Notes: generated by a model not told the origin, from the letters alone. 38,382 bases of DNA from Clostridia bacterium (GCA_003557085.1 PWPR01000188.1:1-38382); one strand, 5' to 3'. Positions 8,283 to 17,478 are shown, numbered from the stretch's first letter. Numbers and translations: made by a program.

Positions 8283-8717
8283 TTAGAGTTTTTTATTCAT
8301 TATAAGCTCTTCAATAACAAAACCTTTCTTCTTGTAGAAGCTAATAGCCTTTTCATTATTACTATTTACTCTCAAAGATATCATATTTATTTGCTCTTTT
8401 ATGGCAATAGAGTCTATGTAGTTGATAATTTGTTGGGCAACTCCTTGTAGTCTAGATTCTTGTTTCACATAAATCTGGTCTAACCTGATATTATCGTTAT
8501 CAGGCATATGAGAAATCACAACTATTGCATAACCACAAACCTCATCATTCATTTCTGCTACAATAATAATTTGATTCTCTGAGTTAATCAGTAATTTAAA
8601 CAAAGCTTCTTGTTGGAAGACAGCATCACTAAAATAATCTCCTGTTTCATTTAATAAGTCTCTATTGAGCTCTTTCAAATATTTAAAATCACTAGCCTTT
8701 GCTTTTCTCACAATCAT
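8283..8717 (-). CDS. GNAT-family N-acetyltransferase
   Basis: 144 residues from the ATG at 8717, chosen because GGGGAG lies 5 nt upstream and the protein then starts MIVRKAKASDFKYL, a normal GNAT start; an upstream ATG would add 8 residues. Motifs in order: a central strand IIIVAEMNDEVCGYAIV, the acetyl-CoA region IRLDQIYVKQESRLQGVAQQ (a Q/RxxG loop), and NEKAISFYKKKGF near the C-terminus. One complete GNAT domain of usual length. Substrate not predictable. Probably co-transcribed with the following prenyltransferase-like gene. Confidence 0.82.
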   Translation of the reverse strand: MIVRKAKASDFKYLKELNRDLLNETGDYFSDAVFQQEALFKLLINSENQIIIVAEMNDEVCGYAIVVISHMPDNDNIRLDQIYVKQESRLQGVAQQIINYIDSIAIKEQINMISLRVNSNNEKAISFYKKKGFVIEELIMNKKL

Positions 8718-8802
8718 GTAATCTCCCCATATCTTCAACATATTTTTATTACTGCTTATTTTTATTCTAACAAATGTATATCTTATCTGCTAGTAATAAC
8801 AG

Positions 8803-8835
8803 AAAAAATAGGCCTATCACTCTAGTGATAAGCCT
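8803..8835 (-). terminator. Rho-independent terminator after pyrG
   Basis: Minus-strand hairpin AGGCTTATCAC-TAGA-GTGATAGGCCT (11 bp, one wobble) at 8810-8835, then ATTTTTT. It begins 5 bp after the pyrG stop. Confidence 0.88.
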
Positions 8836-8840
8836 AAAAT

Positions 8841-10436
8841 TTAATACATTTTTGCACTCTTTATAAAGTCTACGAATAATGGGTGAGGTTTGTTGGGTCT
8901 TGATTTGAACTCAGGATGGAACTGTACACCCACAAACCAAGAATGATCTGCTAACTCTATACATTCTACAAGCATATTATCTGGAGATGTGCCACTTAAT
9001 ATCATTCCATTAGCTGTTAGGTCATCTCTATAATTATTGTTTAGTTCATATCTGTGTCTATGCCTTTCAAGCAAACTATCAACTTGGTAAGCTTCCGCTA
9101 CTTTAGTTCCCTCTGCTAGGTTACATGGATAATTGCCTAACCTCATAGTGCCTCCCATATCAGTAATGCTTCTTTGTTCTAACATTAAATCAATAACCGG
9201 ATAATTTGTGTCTGTAGAAAACTCAGATGAATGCGCATCTTTCCAGCCAAGTATATTTCTAGCAAACTCTATTACCGCAATTTGCATTCCTAAGCAAAGG
9301 CCTAAATAAGGAATATTATTTTCTCTTGCATACTTAGCAGCTACTATTTTTCCTTCTATGCCTCTTTTCCCAAAACCTCCTGGAACAACTATTCCCTTAA
9401 CTCCAGCTAAAAATTCTTCTGGGTCATTTTTCTCTAAATCTTCAGAATCAATCCATTTAATATTAATATTTACATCATTAGAGAATCCAGCATGAGTCAA
9501 TGACTCAACTACACTTAAGTATGCATCATGCAGAGAAACATATTTTCCAACTAAGGCAATATCTATTTCTTCTTTAATAGAGGCAATGTGCTCAACCATT
9601 TTTCTCCAAGCACTTAAGTCTCTGTCTTGACATTTGAGCTTTAATTTCTTAATAACTAGTCCATCTAAGTTCTCTCTTTCCAAAACTAAAGGAACTGCAT
9701 AAAGAGAATCAGCATCTTCATTTTGTATAACAGCCTCTTCTTCCACGTCACAAAATAGGGAGATTTTTCTTCGTATACTATCATCTATTTCTTTTTCTGA
9801 CCTACAAACTATTATGCTTGGTTGAATACCTATGCTCCTCAGCTCTTTTACGCTGTGCTGTGTTGGCTTTGTTTTAAGCTCCCCAGCTTTTTCTAAGTAG
9901 GGTATTAAAGTAACATGCATAAAAAGAGCATTTTCTTTCCCTTCTTCACCTTGCATCTGTCTAATTGCCTCTAGAAATGGTAAGCTTTCTATGTCTCCAA
10001 CAGTTCCACCTATCTCAACAATGACAACATCAGCACCACTTTCATCTGCAACTTTTCTTATATCGTCTTTTATTTCATTAGTGACATGAGGTATTACTTG
10101 AATTGTAGCTCCCAAATAATCTCCTCTTCGCTCTTTATCAATAACCGACTTATAGATCCTACCTGTTGTAACATTATTTCTCTGAGCTAGTTCAATATTA
10201 ATAAATCTTTCATAATGCCCTAAGTCCAAATCTGTTTATGCTCCATCTGCTGTTACAAAAACCTCTCCATGTTGATATGGACTCATAGTCCCTGGGTCTA
10301 CATTAATATAGGGATCCAATTTTAAAACATCTACTTTTAGTCCTCGACTTTTCAATAATCTACCTAGTGATGCTGCTACAATACCCTTACCTAGAGATGA
10401 AACTACTCCGCCTGTTACAAAAATATATTTACACAC
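8841..10436 (-). pseudogene. pyrG: CTP synthase, interrupted by an in-frame TAA
   Basis: The two halves read as one 531-codon CTP synthase (UTP + Gln + ATP to CTP) apart from a TAA at 10236-10238. Start GTG at 10436 with GGGGGA 8 nt upstream; N-terminus MCKYIFVTGGVVSSLGKG with the ATP-binding loop. The stop falls in FVTADGA-stop-TDLDLGHYERF, where relatives have DGAETDLDLG, so Glu (GAA) has become TAA, four residues before the Mg2+-ligand Asp (Asp72 in E. coli). The rest is intact: VEIGGTVGDIESLPF, PTQHSVKEL, the glutaminase nucleophile in LGLCLGMQ (about Cys381) and QFHPEF. The gene is normally essential and otherwise undamaged, so a base-calling or assembly error is at least as likely as a true pseudogene. 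It is flanked by its own promoter, a leader hairpin and a terminator. Confidence 0.9.
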
Positions 10437-10459
10437 TTAATAAATCCCCCTTATTTATA

Positions 10460-10489
10460 TAAATAAACGGCCCGTCACCCTACGAGCCG
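10460..10489 (-). promoter_or_regulatory. Putative attenuator hairpin in the pyrG leader
   Basis: The leader holds CGGCTCGT-AGGGTG-ACGGGCCG (8 bp, one wobble; 10468-10489) followed by TTTATTTATAT. It looks like an intrinsic terminator lying before the pyrG ribosome binding site. The 5' end of the expected transcript has ACGAG, complementary to CTCGT in the 5' arm, so a competing antiterminator fold is possible. pyrG is known to be attenuated by CTP-dependent G addition in Bacillus and relatives, but the GGGC initiation site used there is not seen here. Confidence 0.5.
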
Positions 10490-10519
10490 ACATTAATAAG
10501 TCTTTACAATACCTCGTTT

Positions 10520-10549
10520 ATTCTACCCAATATATAAAAATACTGTCAA
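10520..10549 (-). promoter_or_regulatory. pyrG promoter
   Basis: Minus-strand -35 TTGACA (10544-10549), 18-bp spacer, -10 TAGAAT (10520-10525). It lies in the 142-bp gap between alr and pyrG. Confidence 0.75.
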
Positions 10550-10578
10550 GCAAGAAATAGCTTATTTACAAATAAAAT

Positions 10579-11748
10579 TTAAAGATTGTCTATATGACCT
10601 CTCACTACCATAGCCCTATCGTTTTTCATGTAATATCTGGGAACCCTTCGGTTGATTAAAGCTGGCACCTCATAACTAATAGTATCTGTCATTTTGGCAA
10701 CTTCTGCTAAAGATATTTCATCATGTCCTTGTTTTCCGATTATGACGACTTCGTCTCCTGTTTTAACATTTTGTATATCAGTTACATCAATCATCAGTTG
10801 ATCCATTGCAATTATTCCTATAATCTTGGCCCTTTGACCCCTTACTAAGACTTCTCCTCTATTACTTAATGTCCGTCTGACGCCATCAGCATATCCTACT
10901 GGTAAAGTTGCTATAACAGTTTCTCTTTTTGTTACATAAGTTGCCCCATATCCAACAGCAATACCTTTTTCAACTTTCTTCATGAAACCAATAAGTGTTT
11001 TGAAAGTAAGTGTGCTTTTCAAAGGAGCACTTAATTGATTTCCTAGCATATTCTCTTTAGGATTGAACCCATATAAAGCTGCACCTATCCTTACAAATTC
11101 ATAGTCACATGCGATACTTCTCATTAAAGCAGCGCTATTAGCAATATGAAAATGAATATCTTGATATCCATACTCACTAGCCACCCTCTTAGCTTGTTCA
11201 AACTTAGCTTGCTGGCTATTTGTGTATGTTAAATCATCCGAGTCTGCAGTTGAAAAGTGTGAGTACATTGCTTCCACATTTAAATACTCCAGCATTTCCA
11301 TTTGCTTGAGGAAATCTGGTAGCTCTTTCATCATAACGCCTAATCTACTCATACCTGTGTCTATATTAATATGAACATTAATTTTTTTATCCCAGGATTG
11401 TGCTATAGAATTAAGAGCTTTTGCAAATGGCCAACAATAAACAGTAGGTGTTAAATTATAGTGAAATAACATGTCATAATTATCAATGCCTACATAATTA
11501 AATATCAAGATGGGCACTGTAATTCCAGCTCTTCTAAGTTCTATACCTTCTGTTAATACTGAAACAGCTATCATATCAACTCCTTGAGCAACTAGAAATC
11601 TTGAAACTTCAATTGCTCCAAATCCATATGCATCTGCCTTTACAACACCTATTATTTTTGCCCCTTTTTTTAGCTTCTCTTTTAATAAATTTAAATTATA
11701 TGCCATACAATCAAAATCTATCTCAACCCAGGTATGTGGTCTGTACAT
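10579..11748 (-). CDS. alr: Alanine racemase
   Basis: 389 residues, the family's usual length. It interconverts L- and D-alanine with PLP for peptidoglycan precursors in the cytoplasm. The PLP lysine is Lys37 in IGVVKADAYGFGA. NIDTGMSRLG, the catalytic tyrosine region VGYGATYV and the C-terminal SYEVPALINRRVPRYY are all recognisable. The ATG follows the stop of the upstream AI-2E-family transporter directly (TAA then ATG, no gap), so translation is coupled. No terminator is evident before the pyrG promoter. No lesion seen. Confidence 0.95.
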   Translation of the reverse strand: MYRPHTWVEIDFDCMAYNLNLLKEKLKKGAKIIGVVKADAYGFGAIEVSRFLVAQGVDMIAVSVLTEGIELRRAGITVPILIFNYVGIDNYDMLFHYNLTPTVYCWPFAKALNSIAQSWDKKINVHINIDTGMSRLGVMMKELPDFLKQMEMLEYLNVEAMYSHFSTADSDDLTYTNSQQAKFEQAKRVASEYGYQDIHFHIANSAALMRSIACDYEFVRIGAALYGFNPKENMLGNQLSAPLKSTLTFKTLIGFMKKVEKGIAVGYGATYVTKRETVIATLPVGYADGVRRTLSNRGEVLVRGQRAKIIGIIAMDQLMIDVTDIQNVKTGDEVVIIGKQGHDEISLAEVAKMTDTISYEVPALINRRVPRYYMKNDRAMVVRGHIDNL

Positions 11749-12894
11749 TTAATTATCTCCTTCATTATTAATACTATCATTAAAGAAATCTGGGTTTTTC
11801 TCTTTTTTATAGGCTTCGTATTCATGCCATAGTATTAGTAAAGTTGCTCCTATTGGCACTGATAATAATAAACCAAATAGACCTCCTAAGGCTCCACCCA
11901 TCGTCAAAAATACAATTGTCCAAAACGGAGATATCCCAACCACAGAACCGAGTACTTTTGGAGTAAGGTATATGCTCTCAAGTTGTTGAATTATAAATAT
12001 AATTATAAACACAGCTAAAAACTCTGGGAATCCTCCAATTAATGCAAATAAGAGAGATGGAACTGCTCCTATAATTGGTCCAACATATGGAATAATGTTC
12101 GTTATACCTATAATTAGAGCTATTAATGAAACAAAAGGAATAGAGTAGTCAGTAAAATAATTAAATAATAGCATAGCTATGAAAGATAATACCCCTACAA
12201 AAATGCATGTGATTCCTTTGCCTACTATGAACTTTTTTATTTGCTCATCTACTATCATCAAAATCCTTATAGTTTCTTTAGCTGCCCTTTTAGGAAGAAT
12301 GACTTTAATAGATTCATAAAAATCATTTTCCATGCTTGGATACTCAGTTAAACCATACCATGAAACTAATAATGCTAAAATAAAGCCGAAAATACTATTT
12401 ATAACTGCACCTGCTGACAAAATTGCACTTTCTAGAAAAGAAAGAAATCCTCTGGCAATTTGAGATAATGCTGTATTAAAATAGTCCAAAAACTCACTTA
12501 AGAACTCTACTGAAATGCTATAATCTTGCAAATTTAGCTCACTAAAAAAAGTGTTAATCGCCTCATTCATTTTAGGTATTGATTGAATAAATAATTCTGT
12601 AGAATGCACAATGGCAGGAGTTACAACTAGAATTAGCATTGTAATAATTACAAAAAGCAAAAGAAAACTAAGCAATACGCTAACTCTCCTATTTAGCTTA
12701 AACTTTTTAGTTAGCTTGCTTACAACAGGAGACATTAAATATATTAATACTAAAGCCCAAATAATACTTTTTATTACGACCCCCAAAGTGGCTAAAGCAT
12801 TGTCCACAATAACTAATCTGATGATTAAAATAACAAAGAAAGTGTAAGCTATAACTGATTTTTTGGTAATTGAAAAGTCTGAATTAAACCCCAT
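11749..12894 (-). CDS. AI-2E family transporter (permease, DUF20)
   Basis: 381 residues with about eight hydrophobic segments and the topology of the AI-2E exporter / PerM / YtvI family: a paired N-terminal TM set (15-90), a soluble stretch (about 100-150) and a C-terminal bundle containing IPYVGPIIGAVPSLLFALI and PIGATLLILWHEY. Family members export AI-2 or act in ion or sporulation transport, so the name is a family label only. The ATG at 12894 is the only in-frame start nearby, but the AGGAGG upstream lies about 17 nt away, separated by a small GGCAATTGCC palindrome; folding of this palindrome could bring the two closer. It lies between rnhC and alr, co-oriented, with short gaps. Confidence 0.85.
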   Translation of the reverse strand: MGFNSDFSITKKSVIAYTFFVILIIRLVIVDNALATLGVVIKSIIWALVLIYLMSPVVSKLTKKFKLNRRVSVLLSFLLLFVIITMLILVVTPAIVHSTELFIQSIPKMNEAINTFFSELNLQDYSISVEFLSEFLDYFNTALSQIARGFLSFLESAILSAGAVINSIFGFILALLVSWYGLTEYPSMENDFYESIKVILPKRAAKETIRILMIVDEQIKKFIVGKGITCIFVGVLSFIAMLLFNYFTDYSIPFVSLIALIIGITNIIPYVGPIIGAVPSLLFALIGGFPEFLAVFIIIFIIQQLESIYLTPKVLGSVVGISPFWTIVFLTMGGALGGLFGLLLSVPIGATLLILWHEYEAYKKEKNPDFFNDSINNEGDN

Positions 12895-12922
12895 ATTTTT
12901 TTGGCAATTGCCATCCTCCTCA

Positions 12923-13765
12923 CTAAATGATTTTCAATAGTTTATCTGTTGTTTTAAAATGTATTTTTGCTAACTTCTTAAGACCTTCAAATCCATATTT
13001 TTCTAAAACAATTATTCCCGTTTCTTCGACATTATATGCCCCTTTAGGTAATTCTATATTGATTTTCTTACTCATTCTCTCAAGCGCAACTAGAAAGCTT
13101 GCCCTAGCAATAATGGAAGCTGCAGCAACAGCTATGTATTTATCTTCTGCCTTAGTTTCTTCCACTATCTTAATCTCGGCATTAAGCATCTTACCAATAT
13201 TACTTCTGCTTGCAAACTTATCAATATATATGGTATCTACTTCATTCTTACATAATTCTTTAATATTCATAACATGTTGCTTTGCAAGTAAAACATTAAG
13301 ATTCTTCTCCTGTTCATATTTTTCATTGTACTCCTTAGGCATAAGAGTGCTCACTTTTACCTCGCAAAGCTTCTTAATTTCATGAGAAATCTCAATTACT
13401 TTTTTGTTGCTAAGTTGTTTGCTATCTCTGATTCCTAAGTCATTCAACTTAGAACTATCTTTAATATACACAGCAGCTGTTACTAAAGGTCCAAAGTAAT
13501 CTCCTTTACCACTTTCATCTACTCCTATTACATTTCTCTGAACTTGTTCTTCATATCCTAGAAGCTCTAAAAAGCTCCCTATATCCTTACCTTGCAATAA
13601 TATTTTGCCTTTCTTATAGACTGTGATTGAGATCTCTTGAAATTTCCCTTTTTTAATTATCCAATCTTCCTTAGCTTCTTGCCATTCTATATCAAGGTTT
13701 AAAATCTTTTTAGTGAGATTCTTGTCTTTATCACAATTTTGTTCTATAGTAAAATAAGATTTCAA
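12923..13765 (-). CDS. rnhC: Ribonuclease HIII
   Basis: 280 residues. It cleaves RNA in RNA/DNA hybrids. A substrate-binding N-terminal domain (1-75) precedes the catalytic RNase HII/HIII domain starting NVIGVDESGKGDYFGPLV, with the acidic residues Asp83 and Glu84. Later motifs are GIRDSKQLS, DTIYIDKFAS and KYIAVAAASIIARASFL. The N-terminal domain and the GKGDYFGP signature distinguish HIII from HII. The start is TTG at 13765 behind GGGGAG (7 nt); no in-frame ATG fits better. The upstream intergenic region also serves the divergent response regulator. Confidence 0.93.
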   Translation of the reverse strand: MKSYFTIEQNCDKDKNLTKKILNLDIEWQEAKEDWIIKKGKFQEISITVYKKGKILLQGKDIGSFLELLGYEEQVQRNVIGVDESGKGDYFGPLVTAAVYIKDSSKLNDLGIRDSKQLSNKKVIEISHEIKKLCEVKVSTLMPKEYNEKYEQEKNLNVLLAKQHVMNIKELCKNEVDTIYIDKFASRSNIGKMLNAEIKIVEETKAEDKYIAVAAASIIARASFLVALERMSKKINIELPKGAYNVEETGIIVLEKYGFEGLKKLAKIHFKTTDKLLKII

Positions 13766-13893
13766 TTATAAACTCCCCTATCAAGCTTCAATTTTTCTTG
13801 TTATTATACATACTTATATAGTAAGATTATAGTAGATATAACGAATCATTGAAACAAAAGATTATCAAACTTTTAAGAATTGTGGTGATTATT

Positions 13894-14595
13894 ATGAAAA
13901 ATTTCAAAATACTGATTGTAGATGACGAAATCGAAATTTGTGAACTTTTAAAGCTCTATCTTGAAAATGCTAATTATATCGTTGAGTTTTGCCATACTGG
14001 AGATGAGGCACTCCAGCTAACAAAAGAGTTTGATCCTGACTTAATTATTCTAGATGTTCTATTACCAGATATTAATGGAGTAGATTTATGTCCTAATCTA
14101 AGAAAGCACACAAGTGCCCCTATTATTTTCTTAAGCTGTAAAAAACAGGAACATGATAAAATTAGTGGCCTAGAAGCAGGTGGTGATGATTATATTTCTA
14201 AACCTTTCAGTCCAAGAGAACTTGTAGCAAGAATTAAAGCTAATCTAAGAAGAGAAAGTCTCTCACCTTTCATTATTCAAGAATGTGATGAACCTAATAT
14301 TGAACTATCTAATATGACAATTGATAGAAATAATCATACGGTTATTATTGATGATGAAAGAATTTCTTTGTCTGTAAAAGAATTTGAACTTCTTTGCTTC
14401 CTTGCTAATTCTCCAAACAAGGTCTTTAGTGTAGAAGACATTTACCAGCAAGTATGGAGTAATGATGGCATTGGAGATATACGAACTGTAATGGTGCATG
14501 TTAGAAATCTCAGAAAGAAAATTGAAAAAAACCCAGCTAGACCAAGAAATATTATAAATATTAGAGGCGCTGGCTATATGCTGAAAACTGAGTAA
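13894..14595 (+). CDS. OmpR-family response regulator, orphan
   Basis: 233 residues from the ATG at 13894 (GGTGAT upstream); an upstream ATG at 13849 would add 15 residues that do not belong to a receiver. The receiver has the acidic pair Asp10-Asp11 (ILIVDDE), phospho-acceptor Asp54 (LIILDVLLPD), Ser81 in the switch position and Lys103 (ISKPF), so it looks phosphorylatable. The C-terminal winged-helix domain has LSVKEFELLCFLANSP, VWSNDGIGDIRTVMVHVRNLRKKIE and the ending IRGAGYMLK. No histidine kinase lies beside it. It is divergent from rnhC and convergent with the VanY-like gene, sharing a terminator. Confidence 0.93.
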   Translation: MKNFKILIVDDEIEICELLKLYLENANYIVEFCHTGDEALQLTKEFDPDLIILDVLLPDINGVDLCPNLRKHTSAPIIFLSCKKQEHDKISGLEAGGDDYISKPFSPRELVARIKANLRRESLSPFIIQECDEPNIELSNMTIDRNNHTVIIDDERISLSVKEFELLCFLANSPNKVFSVEDIYQQVWSNDGIGDIRTVMVHVRNLRKKIEKNPARPRNIINIRGAGYMLKTE

Positions 14596-14601
14596 AAAAA
14601 G

Positions 14602-14627
14602 AAAACCCCGTATTTTCACGGGGTTTT
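14602..14627 (+). terminator. Bidirectional terminator between the convergent regulator and VanY-like genes
   Basis: AAAACCCCGT-ATTTTC-ACGGGGTTTT, a perfect 10-bp stem. On the minus strand it is followed by a T-rich run (14592-14601). On the plus strand the run is the stem's own TTTT, then ACTTATT. It should stop transcripts from both sides, more strongly those from the left-going gene. Confidence 0.85.
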
Positions 14628-14629
14628 AC

Positions 14630-15604
14630 TTATTCTAAGAATTTTCCAAAATACTCTTCCATAGTTAAATTACTCTCATATAAAGTCTGTGCTAACTCAA
14701 CACCTACATATCTCAAATGCCAAGGTTCATATGAATACCCTACAATATCTTCCTTGCTATCTGGATATCTAATTATAAAGCCAAAGTCAGCTGCGTTCTC
14801 AGCTACCCAGATGCCTTCTGGTGAATCAGCAAAATCAGTCGTCAATCTATGTCTTCCAATTGACTCTCCAGATATGTCCATCGCTAAACCTGTATGGTGT
14901 TCGCTTTCTCCAGGCCTAGCACTTATTCTATTAGCTTCTCTTTCCGACCCTAATGTGTTTACATAATGAGCAAAAACACTTACTTGTAAATCATAAGATC
15001 GATAACCAGAAACTCCATAAAGAATATGTCCTTCTCTATCAGCTGCTGCAAACATTTCTTCAAGCGCTACAGCAGCTTCTGGTCTTAAATGCATTTTTTC
15101 TAGATAGCCAACATAACCCATATTAGGAGGCCATCTAACATCTGGAACAACCAAGTCATTAGGCATATCATCTCTGGTCAAAGCAAACTCTTTACTAACA
15201 ATAACATCAAGTCTCTCTGAATCTTCTACTATTTTTCTTCCATCATCATCCAAATAATAATTGAGTAAAGGGTTAGAAACTACTTCTAACTCTATAGTTG
15301 CACTAATCTCTTCATAAGAGACTGTTACTTGGTAAGCTTTGTCAGCCTCTAAATCATTTCCTACCTTAAGACCAACCTCAGTTAAATATAGGTTATCAAC
15401 GCCGTTTATTACTATGTCTTGATAACTTAGCTCAACTACTTCACCGTCATCATAAACAGCATGAAATGTCATTATTAATTCTTGCCCTGAATATAGTCTC
15501 ATGCTAGTAGGACTTACTCTTAACTCGACTAACTCAGCTCTACTTAAAGGGCATGCAGTTAAAACCAACAATACAATAGTCAATAAAACGATTAATCTTT
15601 TCAC
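14630..15604 (-). CDS. VanY-like D-Ala-D-Ala carboxypeptidase (M15) lipoprotein with N-terminal Ig-like domain
   Basis: 324 residues, start GTG at 15604. A lipoprotein signal ends LVLTAC (Cys18). Residues 25-110 look like a bacterial Ig-like (BIG2-type) repeat (ELVELRVSPTSMRLYSGQ...). The M15B catalytic domain covers about 165-310, with SGYRS (199-203), the zinc motif SxHxxGxAxD as SEHHTGLAMD (234-243, His236 and Asp243), and ExWH as EPWH (293-296). All zinc and catalytic residues are present. It should trim the terminal D-Ala of peptidoglycan precursors or muropeptides outside the membrane. No vanRS-like kinase is nearby, so resistance is not implied. It has its own promoter. Confidence 0.9.
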   Translation of the reverse strand: MKRLIVLLTIVLLVLTACPLSRAELVELRVSPTSMRLYSGQELIMTFHAVYDDGEVVELSYQDIVINGVDNLYLTEVGLKVGNDLEADKAYQVTVSYEEISATIELEVVSNPLLNYYLDDDGRKIVEDSERLDVIVSKEFALTRDDMPNDLVVPDVRWPPNMGYVGYLEKMHLRPEAAVALEEMFAAADREGHILYGVSGYRSYDLQVSVFAHYVNTLGSEREANRISARPGESEHHTGLAMDISGESIGRHRLTTDFADSPEGIWVAENAADFGFIIRYPDSKEDIVGYSYEPWHLRYVGVELAQTLYESNLTMEEYFGKFLE

Positions 15605-15644
15605 TTAAACACCTTCCCACAAAACTTCTTTATGCTTTCTACTT

Positions 15645-15673
15645 ATTCTAGCTTTGAATTCTTGTTTTGTACA
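15645..15673 (-). promoter_or_regulatory. Promoter of the VanY-like gene
   Basis: Minus strand -35 TGTACA (15668-15673), 17-bp spacer, -10 TAGAAT (15645-15650). The ribosome binding site GGAAGG precedes the GTG. Confidence 0.6.
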
Positions 15674-15696
15674 GAAAAAATGCCTATAAACTCTTC

Positions 15697-16551
15697 TTAA
15701 CTAGTCTTAAGCCTTGGATCTAATACATCTCTTAACCAATCACCTACTAAATTAATTCCTAGTACTGTTAACATAATGGCAATGCCAGGAAAGGCAGTAA
15801 CCCACCAAGCACTAGTGATATAGCCTCTTCCATCAGCAAGCATACTTCCCCATGTAGGGATTCTTGATTCAACACCTAAGCCTAAGAAAGTTAATGATGC
15901 TTCTGCGATTATCATATTTGCAACTCTTAAAGTTCCTACAACCACAATAGTGGGAAAGACATTTGGTAATATATGACCAAAGATAATCTTCCCATTCTTT
16001 TGCCCAAGTGCTTTAGCTGCTTTTACATACTCAAGCTCTCTTAATAAAAGCACCTCTCCTCTTACTAATCTACTATACATCACCCAGCCAGTAATACTTA
16101 ATACTAGTATTACATTTCTTAATCCAGGTCCTAAAACAGACATGATTGCTAATGCAAGTAAAATAAATGGAAATGCAAGTTGAACTTCTGTTAGTCTCAT
16201 TAAGAAACTATCTAGAAAACCTCTATAATATCCCCCAAGTAACCCAAGGACAGTTCCAAATATCCCTGATAGCAAAACAGTTATTATTCCAACCAATAAT
16301 GATATTCTCGTACCATATATGATTCTACTTAAAATATCTCTTCCTAAATGATCAGTGCCTAGTAAGTGCTCACTACTACCTTCATCATCCCAAGATGGTG
16401 GCAAGAGCCGCTTATTCAAATCTGACTCATTTGGATCGTAAGGAGAAAAGACTGGTGCTAATATCGCACTAACCACTACTATTAAAATAATGATAGCACC
16501 AGCCAAAGCTGTCTTTCTCTTAATCAGCATTTTGAGAGTTTTGTTCTTCAT
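15697..16551 (-). CDS. oppC: Peptide ABC transporter permease (OppC/DppC type)
   Basis: 284 residues. An N-terminal cytoplasmic segment and TM1 (about 15-35) precede the FSPYDPNESDLNKRLLPPSW region typical of OppC/DppC, then about five TM helices. The permease-ATPase coupling motif is around 172-195 (EYVKAAKALGQKNGKIIFGHILPN, given here as a family signature). It is last in the run binding protein-oppD-oppF-oppB-oppC. It should form the inner-membrane channel with OppB. All three binding proteins upstream presumably dock on this single OppBC pair, since no second permease set is present. Confidence 0.93.
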   Translation of the reverse strand: MKNKTLKMLIKRKTALAGAIIILIVVVSAILAPVFSPYDPNESDLNKRLLPPSWDDEGSSEHLLGTDHLGRDILSRIIYGTRISLLVGIITVLLSGIFGTVLGLLGGYYRGFLDSFLMRLTEVQLAFPFILLALAIMSVLGPGLRNVILVLSITGWVMYSRLVRGEVLLLRELEYVKAAKALGQKNGKIIFGHILPNVFPTIVVVGTLRVANMIIAEASLTFLGLGVESRIPTWGSMLADGRGYITSAWWVTAFPGIAIMLTVLGINLVGDWLRDVLDPRLKTS

Positions 16552-16560
16552 AATTCACAC

Positions 16561-17478
16561 CTACTCATATCTTATTCTTGGATCTAAGACTGTATATATA
16601 ACATCAGTAAAAATGTTTATAAATACAATACTTACAGCAAGGATAAACACACCCGCTTGTACTATTGCAATATCTCTATTTTGGATAGCTTGCAACATAA
16701 ACCTACCCACTCCTGGCCAAGCAAAAATTGTTTCTGTGATTACCGCCCCACCCAAAAGTGTGCCCAACTGTAGAGCTAAAATTGTAATAACTGGCAATAC
16801 AGCATTTCTCAAGGCATGTTTTAAGACAATCCATTTATGCCTAACACCTTTTGCTCTAGCTGTTTTTATATAATCTTGTTGCATGATTTCTATCATCCTT
16901 GATCGAAGCATTCTTGCAATAGTAGCAGCAGTATATGCACCAACTGTAAATGCTGGTAGTAAAAGATGCTGCCATGTTCCTCTTCCTGTAATTGGCAATA
17001 AACGATACTTCACTCCTGCAACATATAGCAACATTAAGCCTAACCAAAACACCGGCATTGATTGCCCAATAAGTGCTAGTATTGAGCCTATATAGTCAAT
17101 AATCGTGTTAGAAAACACTGCCGTAACTAATCCTAGTGGGACTGCTATTGCCAAGGCAATCAAAACACTAGCTAAGGTTAGCTCAATTGTTGCAGGCATT
17201 CTTTCAATTATTAAGCCCATAGCAGGTTGATTATGATGTAGAGAATTTCCAAAATCTCCTCTCACAGCTCCTGATAAAAACCTAAAGTATTGAATGTATA
17301 AAGGATCATTAAATCCTAAGCTCTCCCTCATTGCTTCAGCTACCTCCGGTGCTGTGTCCATTGGAAGAAGTAATGCTATAGGGTCTCCAGATAAATACAT
17401 TAACATGAATACAATCAAGGAAACTCCAAATAAAACAATTAATGCATTACGTAGTTTGCGCAGCAAAGATTTCGACAT
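16561..17478 (-). CDS. oppB: Peptide ABC transporter permease (OppB/DppB type)
   Basis: 305 residues. TM1 (about 10-32) is followed by SGDPIALLLPMDTAPEVAE, as in DppB/OppB. Five more TM helices follow, with the coupling motif QDYIKTARAKGVRHKWIVLK (201-220). It ends LDPRIRYE, a typical DppB tail. The start lies inside the last 32 bp of oppF, and the stop is 9 bp before oppC, so the permease genes are translationally linked to the ATPase genes. Confidence 0.93.
   Translation of the reverse strand: MSKSLLRKLRNALIVLFGVSLIVFMLMYLSGDPIALLLPMDTAPEVAEAMRESLGFNDPLYIQYFRFLSGAVRGDFGNSLHHNQPAMGLIIERMPATIELTLASVLIALAIAVPLGLVTAVFSNTIIDYIGSILALIGQSMPVFWLGLMLLYVAGVKYRLLPITGRGTWQHLLLPAFTVGAYTAATIARMLRSRMIEIMQQDYIKTARAKGVRHKWIVLKHALRNAVLPVITILALQLGTLLGGAVITETIFAWPGVGRFMLQAIQNRDIAIVQAGVFILAVSIVFINIFTDVIYTVLDPRIRYE

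Noticed and set aside
12927..13385. 152-codon open frame opposite rnhC
   Set aside because: It has no ribosome binding site, lies wholly antisense to a strongly recognised gene and shows no family motif; the same holds for other antisense frames over the RND, opp and pyrG regions.
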